The notes under the pieces were generated by a model. It ran no database searches and was not told the origin of the DNA. It was given only the letters and a program-made list of their open reading frames with translations. A program made the position numbers and the translations under genes. A stretch of 64,000 nucleotides of DNA from Verrucomicrobiia bacterium (GTDB lineage: Bacteria; Verrucomicrobiota; Verrucomicrobiia; Limisphaerales; DSYF01), in assembly GCA_035765895.1 (NCBI GenBank), contig DASTWL010000011.1:1-64000 (forward strand), in the 5' to 3' direction. Shown here piece after piece: positions 25,654 through 35,922 of this stretch (position 1 is its first letter; each line of letters starts with the position of its first letter).

Positions 25654-28600
25654 TCAAGGGCCGACGAGGCGAAAAAACTGCGCCGCGGCGCTGGGCAGCA
25701 GCGTCACGCTGAGGAATCCGTTGGAGGTGACGGGAGGATTCGTTACGAGCGACCAGATTACGGGCGGCGCCAGGTTGGTGGCCGAATAGAGGCCCCAGTC
25801 GTTCGCCCAATCGGGCCAGGTGAACGTGAGCGAACCGCCAGCCGTGCCGACGGTCAGGGCGGGCAGCGGCAAAAGCACCGCGACGACCGCTGAATTGCTG
25901 CCGGTGCCGCAGGGGCTGTAGGCGGCGACCTTATAGTAATTGGTGGCGCCGACGACGGCGTTGGTGTCGGTGAAGCTGGTGGTGGTGAGGTTGCCGATGA
26001 CTTGCGTGTAGGGACCGGCGGGGCTGGCGGACCAGTTCAGTTTGTAGCCGCTGGCGCCGGCGGCAGGCAGCCAGTCGAGGGAAACCTGGCGATTGCCGGG
26101 CGTGCCGCGCAAATCCTGCGGCGCGGCGGGTGGCGCACCCGATCCGATGCCGTATTTGCAGAGCAGGGCGTTTTCTTCGGCCGTGCGGTCCGCGGGCGTC
26201 AGGGCGGCGGCGAAAATTTTCACTTCGGCAAGATCACCGGTCAGAAAGTTGACCAGGGTTTGCTGCGCGCCGAGCACGAGTTGCGTCGGCGCGGTCAGGG
26301 ATTGCGTGCCGCCGGTGGCCGTGCCTTGCACGGTGCCATCGACATAGAGTTCGAGCACGCCGCCGCTGCGCTGGCGCCGGAAGGTCACCAAGTGGGGCAG
26401 GCCGTTGTTGAAGCCGGAACTGCTGGAGGCGATGGTCGTGTCGGGCGCGCCGGTGCCGGCCAGCACGTAACCGTTCGTGTTGAGGCTCAGCCCAAAATCG
26501 CCCGCGACCCCGGAGACCTCGCCATTAACCAGTCCCGCGCCTTGATAGAACTGGGTGCCGGTGCCGATGCCCTGACTGCTGCGGTAAACACAGAGAATGG
26601 TGAAATCGTCTTCCACCGGTCGCGAGAGCGCGAGGTAGTTGCTGCTGGTGCCGTTGAAATGCACTGCGGGCAGGCCGTTGAGGGCCGCGGCGAGATAGGT
26701 TGGTTTCTGACTGGAAGTGGTTTGCAGGGCATCAAAGCCACGGCCGCTGACGTCCGGCCACGTGGAAACCGGCGCGCCGTTGGCGAGGCCGGTCAAGGCG
26801 TCGGCCTTCAGCCATGCCACCGGACTGGGCGGAACCGCGTAGGGCGCGGTGATGCTGACTTCGTCGGAATCGGCGCTTTCGCCAGATGCATTCATGGCGG
26901 AGACGACGTAATAGTAGGTCGTGCCGCCCACCGTGGTGGTGTCGGTGGCGCTGTTGACCGGAGGCGTGGCCACGACATCGGTGTAAGGCCCGCCGCTGAC
27001 GGTCGCACGTTTGAGGCGGTAGCGGATGGCGTCCATGGCCGAGTTCCAGCCGAGCGAAACGCCGAGCGAACCCAACGCGGCCCGCAGGCCGGTCGGTTTC
27101 GGCGGCGCGGGCCGGGCGGGATTGTTGACGGTGCTTTGTCGCACGGTGAGGCCCACGTCGATGTATTGGCCGCCGCCGGTTTGATGGCAGTGAACGGCGA
27201 GCACGTTGTTCGCGTTCGGCACGAGTGCGGCCCGGCCGGCGGCGTTCACGGGGAGCAGGGTGTAACTGGTCGTGTAACCCGAGGCGCTGCCGGCAAGAAC
27301 GCCGTTCACATAAATCTCCACGTCCTCGTCGTGATAGACGGTGAAGAAAAGGTTGCTGATTTGTTGCGCGGTCAGGCTGCCCGGATTGAAGTTCCGGCGC
27401 AGCCAGATGTCGGCGGTGTTCCACGTCGTGCGAATCAATCCCGTGGTGTTGGGCGGATTGTTCGCCCCGAAACCGGCCTGGCCTGATGACCACGCTGCGT
27501 CGTTGTAGTTGCTCGCATACCAGTTCGCGCCGGGTGTGCCGGTCGTGTATTTCCACGTTTGGCCGGCGGTTTGCGACGTTGGGAGCACCGTGGTCTGGGT
27601 GACGGCAGCACTGGCCGAGAAGACTGCGGCGCGGATGCGATCCGCGTCGGGCTTGCGCACCTTGCGGTCGTAAGTCAACAGGCCGTTCAACTCCGTTTCG
27701 ACGTCGGTCGTCTGCGTGTAAACGGCGGCGCTCAGGCCATGATTCTGCACGAAGTCGGAAAGTTGAAAGCAGAAGTCCTCGAATTTGGCCGCCAGGTCAT
27801 TGCCGTCTGTCGCGCCCACATAACCCCAGCCTGACGCCCAGGTGTGATTGGTGATGCCCAGGCCGACGCCGCCAAATTCGCCGCAAACGACCGCCTGGTT
27901 GGAACTGGTCGGGCACGCGGGATTTGGATAGCTGTGCCAGTCCAGAATGTCGCCGACGCCGTAGTAACTGCCGCCGCTGGCCTGGTTGACCAGGCGCGAC
28001 GGATCAAGACTTTTGATTTCGCTGACGAGCGATTCCGTGTCGTGCTGGCCCTGCGATTCGTTGAAAATTACCCACATGATGATGGCCGGGTGATTCCAGT
28101 GATTGGTGACCATGCGCAGCAATTCACTCTCGAATTCCGGCACGTCGAGCGGCTGCGGATTGCCGGTGTAGGAATTCGCGCTGGGCATGTCCTGCCACAC
28201 GAGCATGCCGAGTTTGTCCGCCCAATAATACCAGCGCGCCGGTTCCACCTTGATGTGTTTCCGGATCATGTTAAAGCCGAGCGTTTTTTCCTGTTCGATG
28301 TCGCTTTTGAGCGCGTCATCGGTGGGCGCGCGGTAGATGCCGTCCGGCCAGAAACCCTGGTCGAGGGGTCCGAATTGAAAGACGAACGAATTGTTCAGCA
28401 GCATCTTTACGAAGCCGTTGACGGTGCCGAGGCTGATTTTGCGCATGCCGAAGTAGCTCGTCACCGCATCCACCTGTGTCGGGCCGTTCGCGAGCGTGAG
28501 ATCGAGGTCGTAAAGAAACGGATTGGTCGGACTCCACAGATTCGGGTTCGGCACGGGCAGGATGAGGCTGGCACCGGGTGCGCCGGACACGGTGCTCACG

Positions 28601-29421
28601 AGGTTGGTGCCGATGCGGGCCACGGCCTGCACCGAAATCCCGTTCGTCGGACCGGCCACATTGACGGTCACCGTCAACCGCTGATTGTCGATGTCGGGCA
28701 CCGCGTGAAAGCTGGCGATGCGGGTGGCGGGCACAGGCTCGAGCCAGACGGACTGCCAGATGCCGCTCGTCGGCGTATACATGATGCCGCCGGGATACAA
28801 GGTTTGCTTGCCGCGCGGTTCACCGGCGCCATCCGTGGGATCGTAGACGCGGACAATCAACTCCTGCGGTCCAGTGCCATTCAGATACGGCGTGATGTCA
28901 TACGTGAAGGCATCGTAGCCGCCGTGATGCAGTCCAACGCTCTGGCCGTTGACGAACACTTCCGCCTCCCAATCCACGGCGTCGAGATGCAGCAGGAGGT
29001 GTTGCCCCTGCCAGTCCGGTGGAACCGTGAACGTGCGGCGATACCAGGCACGGTCGTAATGCTGCATGACGCCCGACAAGGCGGACTCCATCGGGTAGGG
29101 CACGAGAATGTCGCCCGCGAGCGTCTGATGGGTCGGCACCGAATCGTTCGCCGCGCCCGCCTGGAATTGCCAGAGCCCGTTCAGGTTCAGCCACTGGGCG
29201 CGGACCATCTGGGGCCGGGGATACTCGGGCAACGGCGCGTTGGTATCGACCAGTTGCGCCCAATCCGTCAGCAGCGGCGCGGTTTTCAATTGCCAGGCGG
29301 CGGCGGGACGGGGCAGCCAGGCGAGCAGGGCGCCCGCCATCAATCCGGTCCAAAGGTGCGGGCGTTGCCGCAACAATGCAGAGATCATCATGAGTTTCAG
29401 TGCGCGGACAGCATTGGCCAT
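25654..29421 (-). CDS. Secreted glycoside hydrolase family 2 enzyme with LamG and FN3 modules
   Basis: 1255 aa from ATG 29421 (a TTG 7 codons upstream is less likely). The N-terminus has a long signal ('LWTGLMAGALLAWLPRPAAA'). GH2 order: sugar-binding jelly roll ('WYRRTFTVPPDWQGQHLLLH'), Ig-like sandwich ('SGIWQSVWLEPV'), TIM barrel. Acid/base Glu is in 'MWVIFNESQGQ' (about 455) and the nucleophile Glu in 'AVVCGEFGGVG' (about 515). Downstream come a beta-sandwich with 'HDEDVEIYVNGVLAGSA', an FN3 repeat, a LamG-type domain (about 26140-26830), a second FN3 and a C-terminal module ending 'AAQFFRLVGP'. The last ~390 residues closely resemble the tail of the GH76 protein at 57471. Likely a beta-galactosidase or beta-glucuronidase type activity outside the cytoplasm; exact substrate open. 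Confidence 0.92.
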   Translation of the reverse strand: MANAVRALKLMMISALLRQRPHLWTGLMAGALLAWLPRPAAAWQLKTAPLLTDWAQLVDTNAPLPEYPRPQMVRAQWLNLNGLWQFQAGAANDSVPTHQTLAGDILVPYPMESALSGVMQHYDRAWYRRTFTVPPDWQGQHLLLHLDAVDWEAEVFVNGQSVGLHHGGYDAFTYDITPYLNGTGPQELIVRVYDPTDGAGEPRGKQTLYPGGIMYTPTSGIWQSVWLEPVPATRIASFHAVPDIDNQRLTVTVNVAGPTNGISVQAVARIGTNLVSTVSGAPGASLILPVPNPNLWSPTNPFLYDLDLTLANGPTQVDAVTSYFGMRKISLGTVNGFVKMLLNNSFVFQFGPLDQGFWPDGIYRAPTDDALKSDIEQEKTLGFNMIRKHIKVEPARWYYWADKLGMLVWQDMPSANSYTGNPQPLDVPEFESELLRMVTNHWNHPAIIMWVIFNESQGQHDTESLVSEIKSLDPSRLVNQASGGSYYGVGDILDWHSYPNPACPTSSNQAVVCGEFGGVGLGITNHTWASGWGYVGATDGNDLAAKFEDFCFQLSDFVQNHGLSAAVYTQTTDVETELNGLLTYDRKVRKPDADRIRAAVFSASAAVTQTTVLPTSQTAGQTWKYTTGTPGANWYASNYNDAAWSSGQAGFGANNPPNTTGLIRTTWNTADIWLRRNFNPGSLTAQQISNLFFTVYHDEDVEIYVNGVLAGSASGYTTSYTLLPVNAAGRAALVPNANNVLAVHCHQTGGGQYIDVGLTVRQSTVNNPARPAPPKPTGLRAALGSLGVSLGWNSAMDAIRYRLKRATVSGGPYTDVVATPPVNSATDTTTVGGTTYYYVVSAMNASGESADSDEVSITAPYAVPPSPVAWLKADALTGLANGAPVSTWPDVSGRGFDALQTTSSQKPTYLAAALNGLPAVHFNGTSSNYLALSRPVEDDFTILCVYRSSQGIGTGTQFYQGAGLVNGEVSGVAGDFGLSLNTNGYVLAGTGAPDTTIASSSSGFNNGLPHLVTFRRQRSGGVLELYVDGTVQGTATGGTQSLTAPTQLVLGAQQTLVNFLTGDLAEVKIFAAALTPADRTAEENALLCKYGIGSGAPPAAPQDLRGTPGNRQVSLDWLPAAGASGYKLNWSASPAGPYTQVIGNLTTTSFTDTNAVVGATNYYKVAAYSPCGTGSNSAVVAVLLPLPALTVGTAGGSLTFTWPDWANDWGLYSATNLAPPVIWSLVTNPPVTSNGFLSVTLLPSAAAQFFRLVGP

Positions 29422-29591
29422 GTCGCCACCGAATGTGAACAACTTAATTCAAAGGCGTTTTGCGGCACCCAATGCTGATGCCCAACACGGTGGGTCATCG
29501 TGGCGCCGGAAGCACGTCGCATGAACGGGTGACAGTGTTGCAACACGTGCGCCGTCGGCGGGCACAATGAGGGCTCCGGGCCGCCGCCGGG

Positions 29592-32500
29592 TCACGCGAG
29601 CAGCTCCTGGATTTCCTTCCAGCTCAACGCCGCGGCAAATTCCGCTTCGCCGCCGAGCGTCGCTTGAATCACCTCGCGTTTGCGGTTTTGCAGCGCCACA
29701 ATTTTTTCCTCCACGGTGTCCCGCGCGATGAGTTTGTAACTCGTGACCACGCGCGTCTGGCCGATGCGGTGCGCCCGGTCTGTTGCCTGATCCTCCACGG
29801 CCGGATTCCACCAGGGATCGAGATGAATCACCGTGTCGGCACCGGTTAAATTCAAGCCCACGCCGCCGGCCTTCAGGCTGATGAGAAACACCGGAATCGT
29901 TGCGTCCCGCTGAAATTGCTCCACCACGCGGGCGCGGTCCGCGGTCGAGCCATCGAGGTAGCAAAAGGCGATGTCCTCGCGGGCGAGCCGTTCCTTGACC
30001 AGGCTCAGGAGGCTTACGAACTGGCTGAACACCAGCACGCGATGGCCGCCGTCGATGACTTCCTCCAGCAGTTCATCGAACAGGTCCAGCTTGCCGGAAG
30101 CGTTCGCGGCGTTGACGTTGTCGAGCTGCAGGAGCCGCAGGTCGCAGCAAATCTGCCGCAGGCGCAACAAGGCATTGAGGGCAACCATGCGGCTTTTGGC
30201 TTCGCTCGACGCGCCCTCGGCGGCCAGAACCTCCTGGCGCGTGGCTTCGATGACCTGCTGATACACGGTGCGCTGGTCGCTGGTCAGTTCACAAAAGGAA
30301 ACCTGCTCGATCTTCGCCGGCAAATCGGCGGCGACTTCGCGTTTGAGCCGGCGCAGCAAAAACGGCCGCAACCGGCGCGCCAGCCGCGCCTGCGCCTCGG
30401 TGTTCTTCTCGCGCGTGATGGGCAGCTCGTAGCGTTCACGGAAATCCTTCGAGGTGCCCAGATAGCCGGGCATTAAAAAGTCGAAGATGGACCACAGATC
30501 GAGCACCGAGTTTTCGAGTGGTGTGCCGGTGAGCACGAGCCGGTGGCGCGACCGCACCGCCTTGACGGCCTGCGCGTTCTGGGTTTGGCGGTTTTTGATG
30601 TGCTGGGCTTCGTCCAGGACCACGGTGTCGAACTCCAGTTCCCGATACCGCTCCGTGTCGCGGCGGATCAGCGCGTAGCTGGTGACAACCACGTCGCTGG
30701 TCGCTGCGCCCGCAAAGCGCGTGTGGCGGTCGGTGCCATGCAGGGCGAGCACCTTGAGTTCCGGCGTGAACCTGCGCGCTTCAGCCACCCAGTTCGCAAC
30801 GAGACTCGTCGGACAAACAATCAAGTGCGGCAACGGGCCGGCAGCACCCTTGGCGGGTGCCGCGCATTGCCGTGCGGCGCGGAGGTGCGCGAGGGTCTGC
30901 AACGTTTTGCCGAGGCCCATCTCATCGGCGAGAATGCCGCCAAAGCCGTTCGCCCGCAAAAACTGGAGCCACGCCACGCCGTGTTTTTGATACGGGCGCA
31001 ACACGGATTCCAAATCGCCCAGCGGCGGACAGACGAGTTTGGCTTCGCCGCGTTGCTGGGCCGCCCGCTCGCGCCACGCGGCCGGCGCTGCGAACTTCCA
31101 GGCGCCGTGCTCACGCAGGGAGGCGTCTAGAAAGCCCGCCTGCGCCTGGCTGAGGCGGTAGCCGTTCGCGTGTTGCTGCGGTGCGCAATCGAGCAGCACC
31201 TCCTGCAATTCCTCCACCGCGCCGGTGTCGATGAGCGCCAGCTTGCCGTTCTTCAGGCGTGTGTGGCTCTGGCCGGACAGCAGCAGCCGCTGGATGTCGG
31301 CGGCGTTGAACGTCTCGCCGCCCGAACTGGCGAACACGACGCCCAAATCAAACCACTGCACGCCGGACGACGTGATTTCAAAGCGCGGCTCGATGCGTTC
31401 CAAATTCTGCCGCTTGCTGCGCTCGAGGCGTTCTTCGAGGTTCACGACCCATTCGCGCTCCAACTGCGGGAATTCGCGGGCGAAGAAATTCAACACGGCG
31501 CCCTGGCCGTTCAATTGCCAGTGGCCCTGTGCGTCGGGTCCGGAAAAACCGCTGCGGTGGAGTCGGGCGAGGGCGGCGCGCTCGGCAGCCGGATCGCGCG
31601 TGGCATAGCGCGTGGGCACTTCCGGATCGGGCAGCCACACGCTTTCGTCCGTGGCGGTGACGCCGGCGGTCATGATGCGCGGTCCGTAGGCGCATTGGAG
31701 CAGGGCGGTGAGCTGGGCGAGTCCGCCTTTGAGTTCGAGGAGAAAACGCGGCGCCTGCGGGGCGAGGGTGAAATCCTCCAGCCTGAAGTTGGCCTCGACC
31801 TGGCCGTCGGCCTGCCACTGCGGCCACTGCTGGCTGAGAAACTGAGGGACGTGCAGGCGCGGGATGCGCACCGGCCCACGCAAGACATCGCGCGCCACCG
31901 GCGGCAGGCCGAGTGGCTGCAAGGTTCCGGCCTGCCAGGCCCAGTCACCGACGAGCGTAGCCGGCGGCCTGGACTTCAGGGCAAGGGTGATTTCGCCATT
32001 CGGCTCCAGGGTCGCGCGCAAGGGCAATGACAGCGGCGAGCACGAAACCGTCAGTGAACTGGCCTTGCCCAGGGTGAGGCGCTCGTGGCCCGCCAGCCGC
32101 GGCAGCAGAGCGGCAAATTGCGCCGCGTCGAGTTGCAACACCGCCGCCGTTTCGCCGCGGGTCAAGGTTTCGACATGATCCAAAATCGCGTTGTCCGCCG
32201 GCGCAAAGGCAAATGCGCGTCCTTTGGGCAAGGCATTGAGCGGGCAGCGGCCTCCTCCCCATTGGGCTTCAAAGACGACCATGATCCGGCCCCGCGTGAG
32301 CGCCTGGTCGAAGTTGGGCGGGAGAATGAGCCACAACTCGGCCGGCTCGCCATTCGCTTCGCGGCGCAGGCCGGCGACGGGTTTGGCCGGGGCCGGCGGC
32401 GGCACGCTGGCAACGGAACGCCGCGGCGCGGGCGCGGCGCCGGGCTGGCGGGACTTCAACCAATGCAGGCCCACCGCCACGCTGTGGGCGCAGATTTTTC

Positions 32501-32729
32501 CCCACTGCCGCGCATCGCGGCACGTGCACAGATTTTCGATGTCGATGCGGTCCTTGATGACCAGCGAGGCGCGGAACGAGAGGTCACCGGCCTGCACGAC
32601 GCCACGCAACAAGGGCGGTTCCCAAAACGAACTGAGCACCTGGCCCTGTGCGAGGTAGGCGCGGGCCATCTTCATCGCCTCCCATCCGGCGGCGTTGCTG
32701 AGCAGCGATTCGGTCAGTTCAACCGGCAT
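29592..32729 (-). CDS. SWI2/SNF2-family helicase with SWIM zinc finger
   Basis: 1045 aa from ATG 32729 (MPVELTESLLSNAAGWEAMK). A SWIM motif lies near residues 65-85 ('LCTCRDARQWGKICAHSVAV', CxCx(n)CxH). After a long middle region the SNF2 core starts: motif I 'LADEMGLGKTLQTLAH' (about 603), motif II DEAQH (about 706), 'LTGTPLENSVLDLWSIFDFL', and in the second lobe 'VFSQFVSLLSLVKERLARED' and 'DRAHRIGQTRVV'. Such bacterial RapA-like translocases remodel protein-nucleic acid complexes; a specific target is not known. No methylase or nuclease gene is adjacent, so there is no sign of a defence locus here. Confidence 0.93.
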   Translation of the reverse strand: MPVELTESLLSNAAGWEAMKMARAYLAQGQVLSSFWEPPLLRGVVQAGDLSFRASLVIKDRIDIENLCTCRDARQWGKICAHSVAVGLHWLKSRQPGAAPAPRRSVASVPPPAPAKPVAGLRREANGEPAELWLILPPNFDQALTRGRIMVVFEAQWGGGRCPLNALPKGRAFAFAPADNAILDHVETLTRGETAAVLQLDAAQFAALLPRLAGHERLTLGKASSLTVSCSPLSLPLRATLEPNGEITLALKSRPPATLVGDWAWQAGTLQPLGLPPVARDVLRGPVRIPRLHVPQFLSQQWPQWQADGQVEANFRLEDFTLAPQAPRFLLELKGGLAQLTALLQCAYGPRIMTAGVTATDESVWLPDPEVPTRYATRDPAAERAALARLHRSGFSGPDAQGHWQLNGQGAVLNFFAREFPQLEREWVVNLEERLERSKRQNLERIEPRFEITSSGVQWFDLGVVFASSGGETFNAADIQRLLLSGQSHTRLKNGKLALIDTGAVEELQEVLLDCAPQQHANGYRLSQAQAGFLDASLREHGAWKFAAPAAWRERAAQQRGEAKLVCPPLGDLESVLRPYQKHGVAWLQFLRANGFGGILADEMGLGKTLQTLAHLRAARQCAAPAKGAAGPLPHLIVCPTSLVANWVAEARRFTPELKVLALHGTDRHTRFAGAATSDVVVTSYALIRRDTERYRELEFDTVVLDEAQHIKNRQTQNAQAVKAVRSRHRLVLTGTPLENSVLDLWSIFDFLMPGYLGTSKDFRERYELPITREKNTEAQARLARRLRPFLLRRLKREVAADLPAKIEQVSFCELTSDQRTVYQQVIEATRQEVLAAEGASSEAKSRMVALNALLRLRQICCDLRLLQLDNVNAANASGKLDLFDELLEEVIDGGHRVLVFSQFVSLLSLVKERLAREDIAFCYLDGSTADRARVVEQFQRDATIPVFLISLKAGGVGLNLTGADTVIHLDPWWNPAVEDQATDRAHRIGQTRVVTSYKLIARDTVEEKIVALQNRKREVIQATLGGEAEFAAALSWKEIQELLA

Positions 32730-32848
32730 CAGGCGAGTATGCCCGGGTGGCGGGGGGCGGCTCAAGGATGCAACGGGCGGGACAGAGCGTGGCTGGCGCC
32801 GCGAGTTTTCGCCTTTAATCCGCGGCCGCCGCTGACTATAAAAACCGG

Positions 32849-33766
32849 GTGTCAGACATCTCGGTCATCAACGCCAGCACGCGCCTCTGCGCGGTGTTCG
32901 GCCATCCCATCCGCCATTCCGCGTCGCCCGCAATGCAGAACGCCGCGTTTGCCCAGCTGGGATTGAACTGGTGTTACGTGGCGTGTGACGTCCGGCCGGA
33001 GGAATTGCGGGCGGCGTTGCTGGGCGCCAAATCGATGCAGTTCTCCGGACTGAATCTCACCGTGCCGCACAAGCTTCTCGCGCTGGACATGGTGGATGTG
33101 CTCGACGAATCCGCGCGCAACTGGGGAGCCGTGAACACCATTCGCTTCGAAGGCCGGGACAAGAGCGGCACGTGGATGCCGCTGGATCAATTCGCCGAGA
33201 CGCCGCCGGAGAAGGTGCGTTCGCTCGGCTTCAACACCGACGCCGATGCGATTACCCGGGCGGTGCGTGAGTCGTTGGGCATGGAACTTGAAGGAAAGCG
33301 CGTGTTGGTGATTGGCGCGGGCGGCGCCGGTCGCGTGGCGGCGTTGAAGCTGGCGGCGGAGAATGTTGGCGAGCTGTATCTCGTCAATCGCACCGAGTCC
33401 AAGGCCGCCACGGTCGCGGCGGAAATCCGCCGGCGCCACCTGCGGATGAAGGTGCAGCTGGGTTATCCGCGCGGCGACATCGATCTGGCCATCAATGCCA
33501 CGTCGCTGGGATTGCTGCCCGGCGACGCCTTGCCGTGGGACGGCAGGCAGTTTTCCCTCCGCCAGGCCCACGCGGTGTATGACATGATTTATCGTCCGGC
33601 GGAAACGCCGTTCCTCGCCGCCGCCAAGGCCGGAGGCAGCAAAACCGCCAACGGGCTGGAAATGCTGCTCTACCAGGGCGCCGCGGCCTTTGAATTATGG
33701 ACCGGCCATCGGGCGCCGTTGAACGTCATGCGGGCGGCATTGGAGGCAAACATTTATGGGACTTAG
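32849..33766 (+). CDS. aroE: Shikimate dehydrogenase
   Basis: 305 aa. Shikimate-binding Ser24/Ser26 in 'HPIRHSASPAMQNAAF', catalytic Lys75 in 'GLNLTVPHK', Asp131 in 'FNTDADAI', and the NADP Rossmann loop GAGGAG (156-161) with 'LVNRTESKA' are visible. It reduces 3-dehydroshikimate in aromatic amino acid synthesis. The start is GTG at 32849; only 6 bases upstream lies TATAAA (32837-32842), an extended -10-like box after TG, so the transcript may be leaderless. The stop overlaps the prepilin peptidase start by 11 bp. Confidence 0.95.
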   Translation: MSDISVINASTRLCAVFGHPIRHSASPAMQNAAFAQLGLNWCYVACDVRPEELRAALLGAKSMQFSGLNLTVPHKLLALDMVDVLDESARNWGAVNTIRFEGRDKSGTWMPLDQFAETPPEKVRSLGFNTDADAITRAVRESLGMELEGKRVLVIGAGGAGRVAALKLAAENVGELYLVNRTESKAATVAAEIRRRHLRMKVQLGYPRGDIDLAINATSLGLLPGDALPWDGRQFSLRQAHAVYDMIYRPAETPFLAAAKAGGSKTANGLEMLLYQGAAAFELWTGHRAPLNVMRAALEANIYGT

Positions 33767-34868
33767 CGCTGTTTTTGACCGCAGCAACTGGGTGGGGATT
33801 CCCTTTCATTTCTGGTCCGCCGTCATTTTCTGGCTGGGCTGCATGGTGGGCAGTTTTTTGAACGTCTGCATCCACCGGATGCCGCTCGGACTCAGCGTCG
33901 TTCATCCGCCGTCGCATTGTCCGCACTGCAAATACTCCATTCCGTGGTATCTGAACGTGCCGTTGCTGACGTGGTTGATGCTGCGGGGCAAATGCAAAAA
34001 CTGCGGCGCGCCCATTTCGATCCGCTACTTTCTCGTCGAGCTGCTGACCGGACTGCTGTTTCTAGCCTCCTGGTTGCAGTTTGGCGGGCAGTCACCGGTC
34101 CGGGCGCTGGCCTGCTGTGTTTTGCTGGCGGGTTTGATCGCGGCCACGTTCATTGACTTCGAGCATTTCATCATTCCGGATGAAATCACCATCGGCGGCA
34201 TCGTGGTGGGATTTGTGCTTTCGTTCTTCCTGCCCGAGTTGCACGGGCAAACCACGCTGACGGGCGGCATCACGCACAGCCTCGCCGGCATCGGGGTGGG
34301 TGGCGGGGTTATTTACGCTATTTTGCGGCTCGGCAAATTGCTGTTCGGGCGGCAACGCGTCGCGCTGCCCGCCGACACCAAAATCATTTTCGGCGAAACT
34401 GCCGTGGTGCTGCCGGACAAGGAAATCCCCTACGAGGAGCTGTTTTATCGCAAGAGCGATGTCATCGTGCTCCAGGCGCGCACGGTGGAACTGGTGGATC
34501 GCGGCTACCGCAACGTTGAAGTGCGGCTCAGTCCGGAGCGTTTGCGCATTGGCGGGGAGGATTTCGATCCCGAGACGGTGAAACATCTCGAAGCCGTGAG
34601 TGCGGAGATCACACTGCCGCGGGAGGCCATGGGGTTCGGCGACGTGAAATTCATGGCCGCCATCGGAGCCTTCCTCGGCTGGCAGGCCACCATTTTCTCG
34701 CTTATGGTCAGTTCCATGATCGGCGCCGCAGTAGGCGTGGGGTTGATCGTGCTGCGCAAACAACAATGGTCCTCGCGCCTGCCCTACGGACCCTACATCG
34801 CGCTGGCCGCAGTCGTCTGGTTGTTCGGCGGGCGCGCCCTTTGGACGGAATTATTCCTGCCGCGCTGA
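33756..34868 (+). CDS. Type IV prepilin peptidase (A24 family)
   Basis: 370 aa, multi-spanning membrane protein. The N-terminal DiS_P_DiS domain has the four-Cys metal site C55/C58 ('HCPHCKY') and C80/C83 ('KCKNCGAP'). The catalytic aspartates are D134 in 'TFIDFEHFIIPDE' and the Asp of 'GFGDVKF' near residue 295. A soluble insert of about 90 residues ('KIIFGETAVVLPDKEIPYEE', 'VDRGYRNVEVRLSPERLRIG') separates the two aspartates and is larger than in E. coli PilD. It cleaves and N-methylates type IV pilin or type II pseudopilin signal peptides. No pilin gene is in the window. Translationally coupled to aroE. Confidence 0.94.
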   Translation: MGLSAVFDRSNWVGIPFHFWSAVIFWLGCMVGSFLNVCIHRMPLGLSVVHPPSHCPHCKYSIPWYLNVPLLTWLMLRGKCKNCGAPISIRYFLVELLTGLLFLASWLQFGGQSPVRALACCVLLAGLIAATFIDFEHFIIPDEITIGGIVVGFVLSFFLPELHGQTTLTGGITHSLAGIGVGGGVIYAILRLGKLLFGRQRVALPADTKIIFGETAVVLPDKEIPYEELFYRKSDVIVLQARTVELVDRGYRNVEVRLSPERLRIGGEDFDPETVKHLEAVSAEITLPREAMGFGDVKFMAAIGAFLGWQATIFSLMVSSMIGAAVGVGLIVLRKQQWSSRLPYGPYIALAAVVWLFGGRALWTELFLPR

Positions 34869-34887
34869 GCGGCGGGGGCACCATTCC

Positions 34888-35832
34888 TCAGTTGCGGGTC
34901 ACGGAAGCGACGGCTTCACGCAGAATTGCGGCGCTGTGTTGCAGGCCGTTTTTTTCGGCGTCGTTCAAGGGCAGGGGAATCGCGGCCAATGCTCCCGCGC
35001 CGCCCACCAAATGAGGCAACGCCAGAGTGACGTTGTCGAGTCCGGCCACAGCAGTAATGCGCGTGGTGATGGTAAGAATGGCCCGTTGATCGTGCAGGAG
35101 CACCTCCACCAGCCGTGCGACGGCGCTGCCAATGCCATAGTAAGTCGCGCCCTTGCCGGCGATGATGTGATACGCCGCACGCCGCACCTGTTCATCGATG
35201 TTTTGACGGTCGTCCCCGGTCAGCGGTTTTTCCTGCACGCGGCTGAACTCAGCCAGGCTCATGCCGGCAATCGACGCCTGGGACCAGGTCAACACCTCGG
35301 AATCACCGTGCTCGCCAATCACGTAGGCATGCACGTGATGCGGATCCACGCCGAAGTGGCGTCCCAACAAGGCCCGGAACCGGGCGGTGTCGAGCATGGT
35401 TCCCGAACCAATGACGCGGGTGGCGGGCACGCCGCGTTGGGCCGCGAAATGCGCCGCCAGATGAGTGAGAATGTCCACCGGATTGCTGACCACCAGCAGC
35501 ACGGCCTGTGGCGCGTGGGAGAGGATGCCGGGCACCACCTCGCTCAAAACGGCGGCGTTGCGTTGCAGCAGTTGCAGCCGCGTTTCGCCCGGCTTCTGCG
35601 CCACTCCGGCCGCAATAACCACCACCGATGCGCCTGCAAGGTCGGCATAATCTCCGGCCCGGACGGTCAGCGCGTGCGCGAACGGCACGGCGTGATAAAT
35701 GTCATTTGCCTCGGCCTGGGCCCGGGCGCGATTGAGATCGACCAGCACGATTTCCCGGCCCACGCCGCGCATTACCAGCGCAAACGCCGAGGCCGAGCCC
35801 ACCATGCCGCAACCCACGATGCCAATTTTCAT
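34888..35832 (-). CDS. ldh: L-lactate dehydrogenase
   Basis: 314 aa. The NAD fold shows [13 protein letters not shown] and Asp32 ('IVLVDLNR'). The specificity loop reads '[15 protein letters not shown]' with Gln79 where malate dehydrogenases have Arg, which favours lactate/pyruvate. Catalytic His175 in '[10 protein letters not shown]' and Arg151 in 'LDTARFR' are present. It is convergent with the prepilin peptidase (19-bp gap) and stands alone. Confidence 0.93.
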   Translation of the reverse strand: MKIGIVGCGMVGSASAFALVMRGVGREIVLVDLNRARAQAEANDIYHAVPFAHALTVRAGDYADLAGASVVVIAAGVAQKPGETRLQLLQRNAAVLSEVVPGILSHAPQAVLLVVSNPVDILTHLAAHFAAQRGVPATRVIGSGTMLDTARFRALLGRHFGVDPHHVHAYVIGEHGDSEVLTWSQASIAGMSLAEFSRVQEKPLTGDDRQNIDEQVRRAAYHIIAGKGATYYGIGSAVARLVEVLLHDQRAILTITTRITAVAGLDNVTLALPHLVGGAGALAAIPLPLNDAEKNGLQHSAAILREAVASVTRN

Positions 35833-35922
35833 AGTGACGATTACTGTAGTTCCCGGCCCGATTGCCGCCAGCCGAAAGGCGGGCGGTCAGACAAGCGTAT
35901 TGAGGCACTGGGCGGGGCCGGC

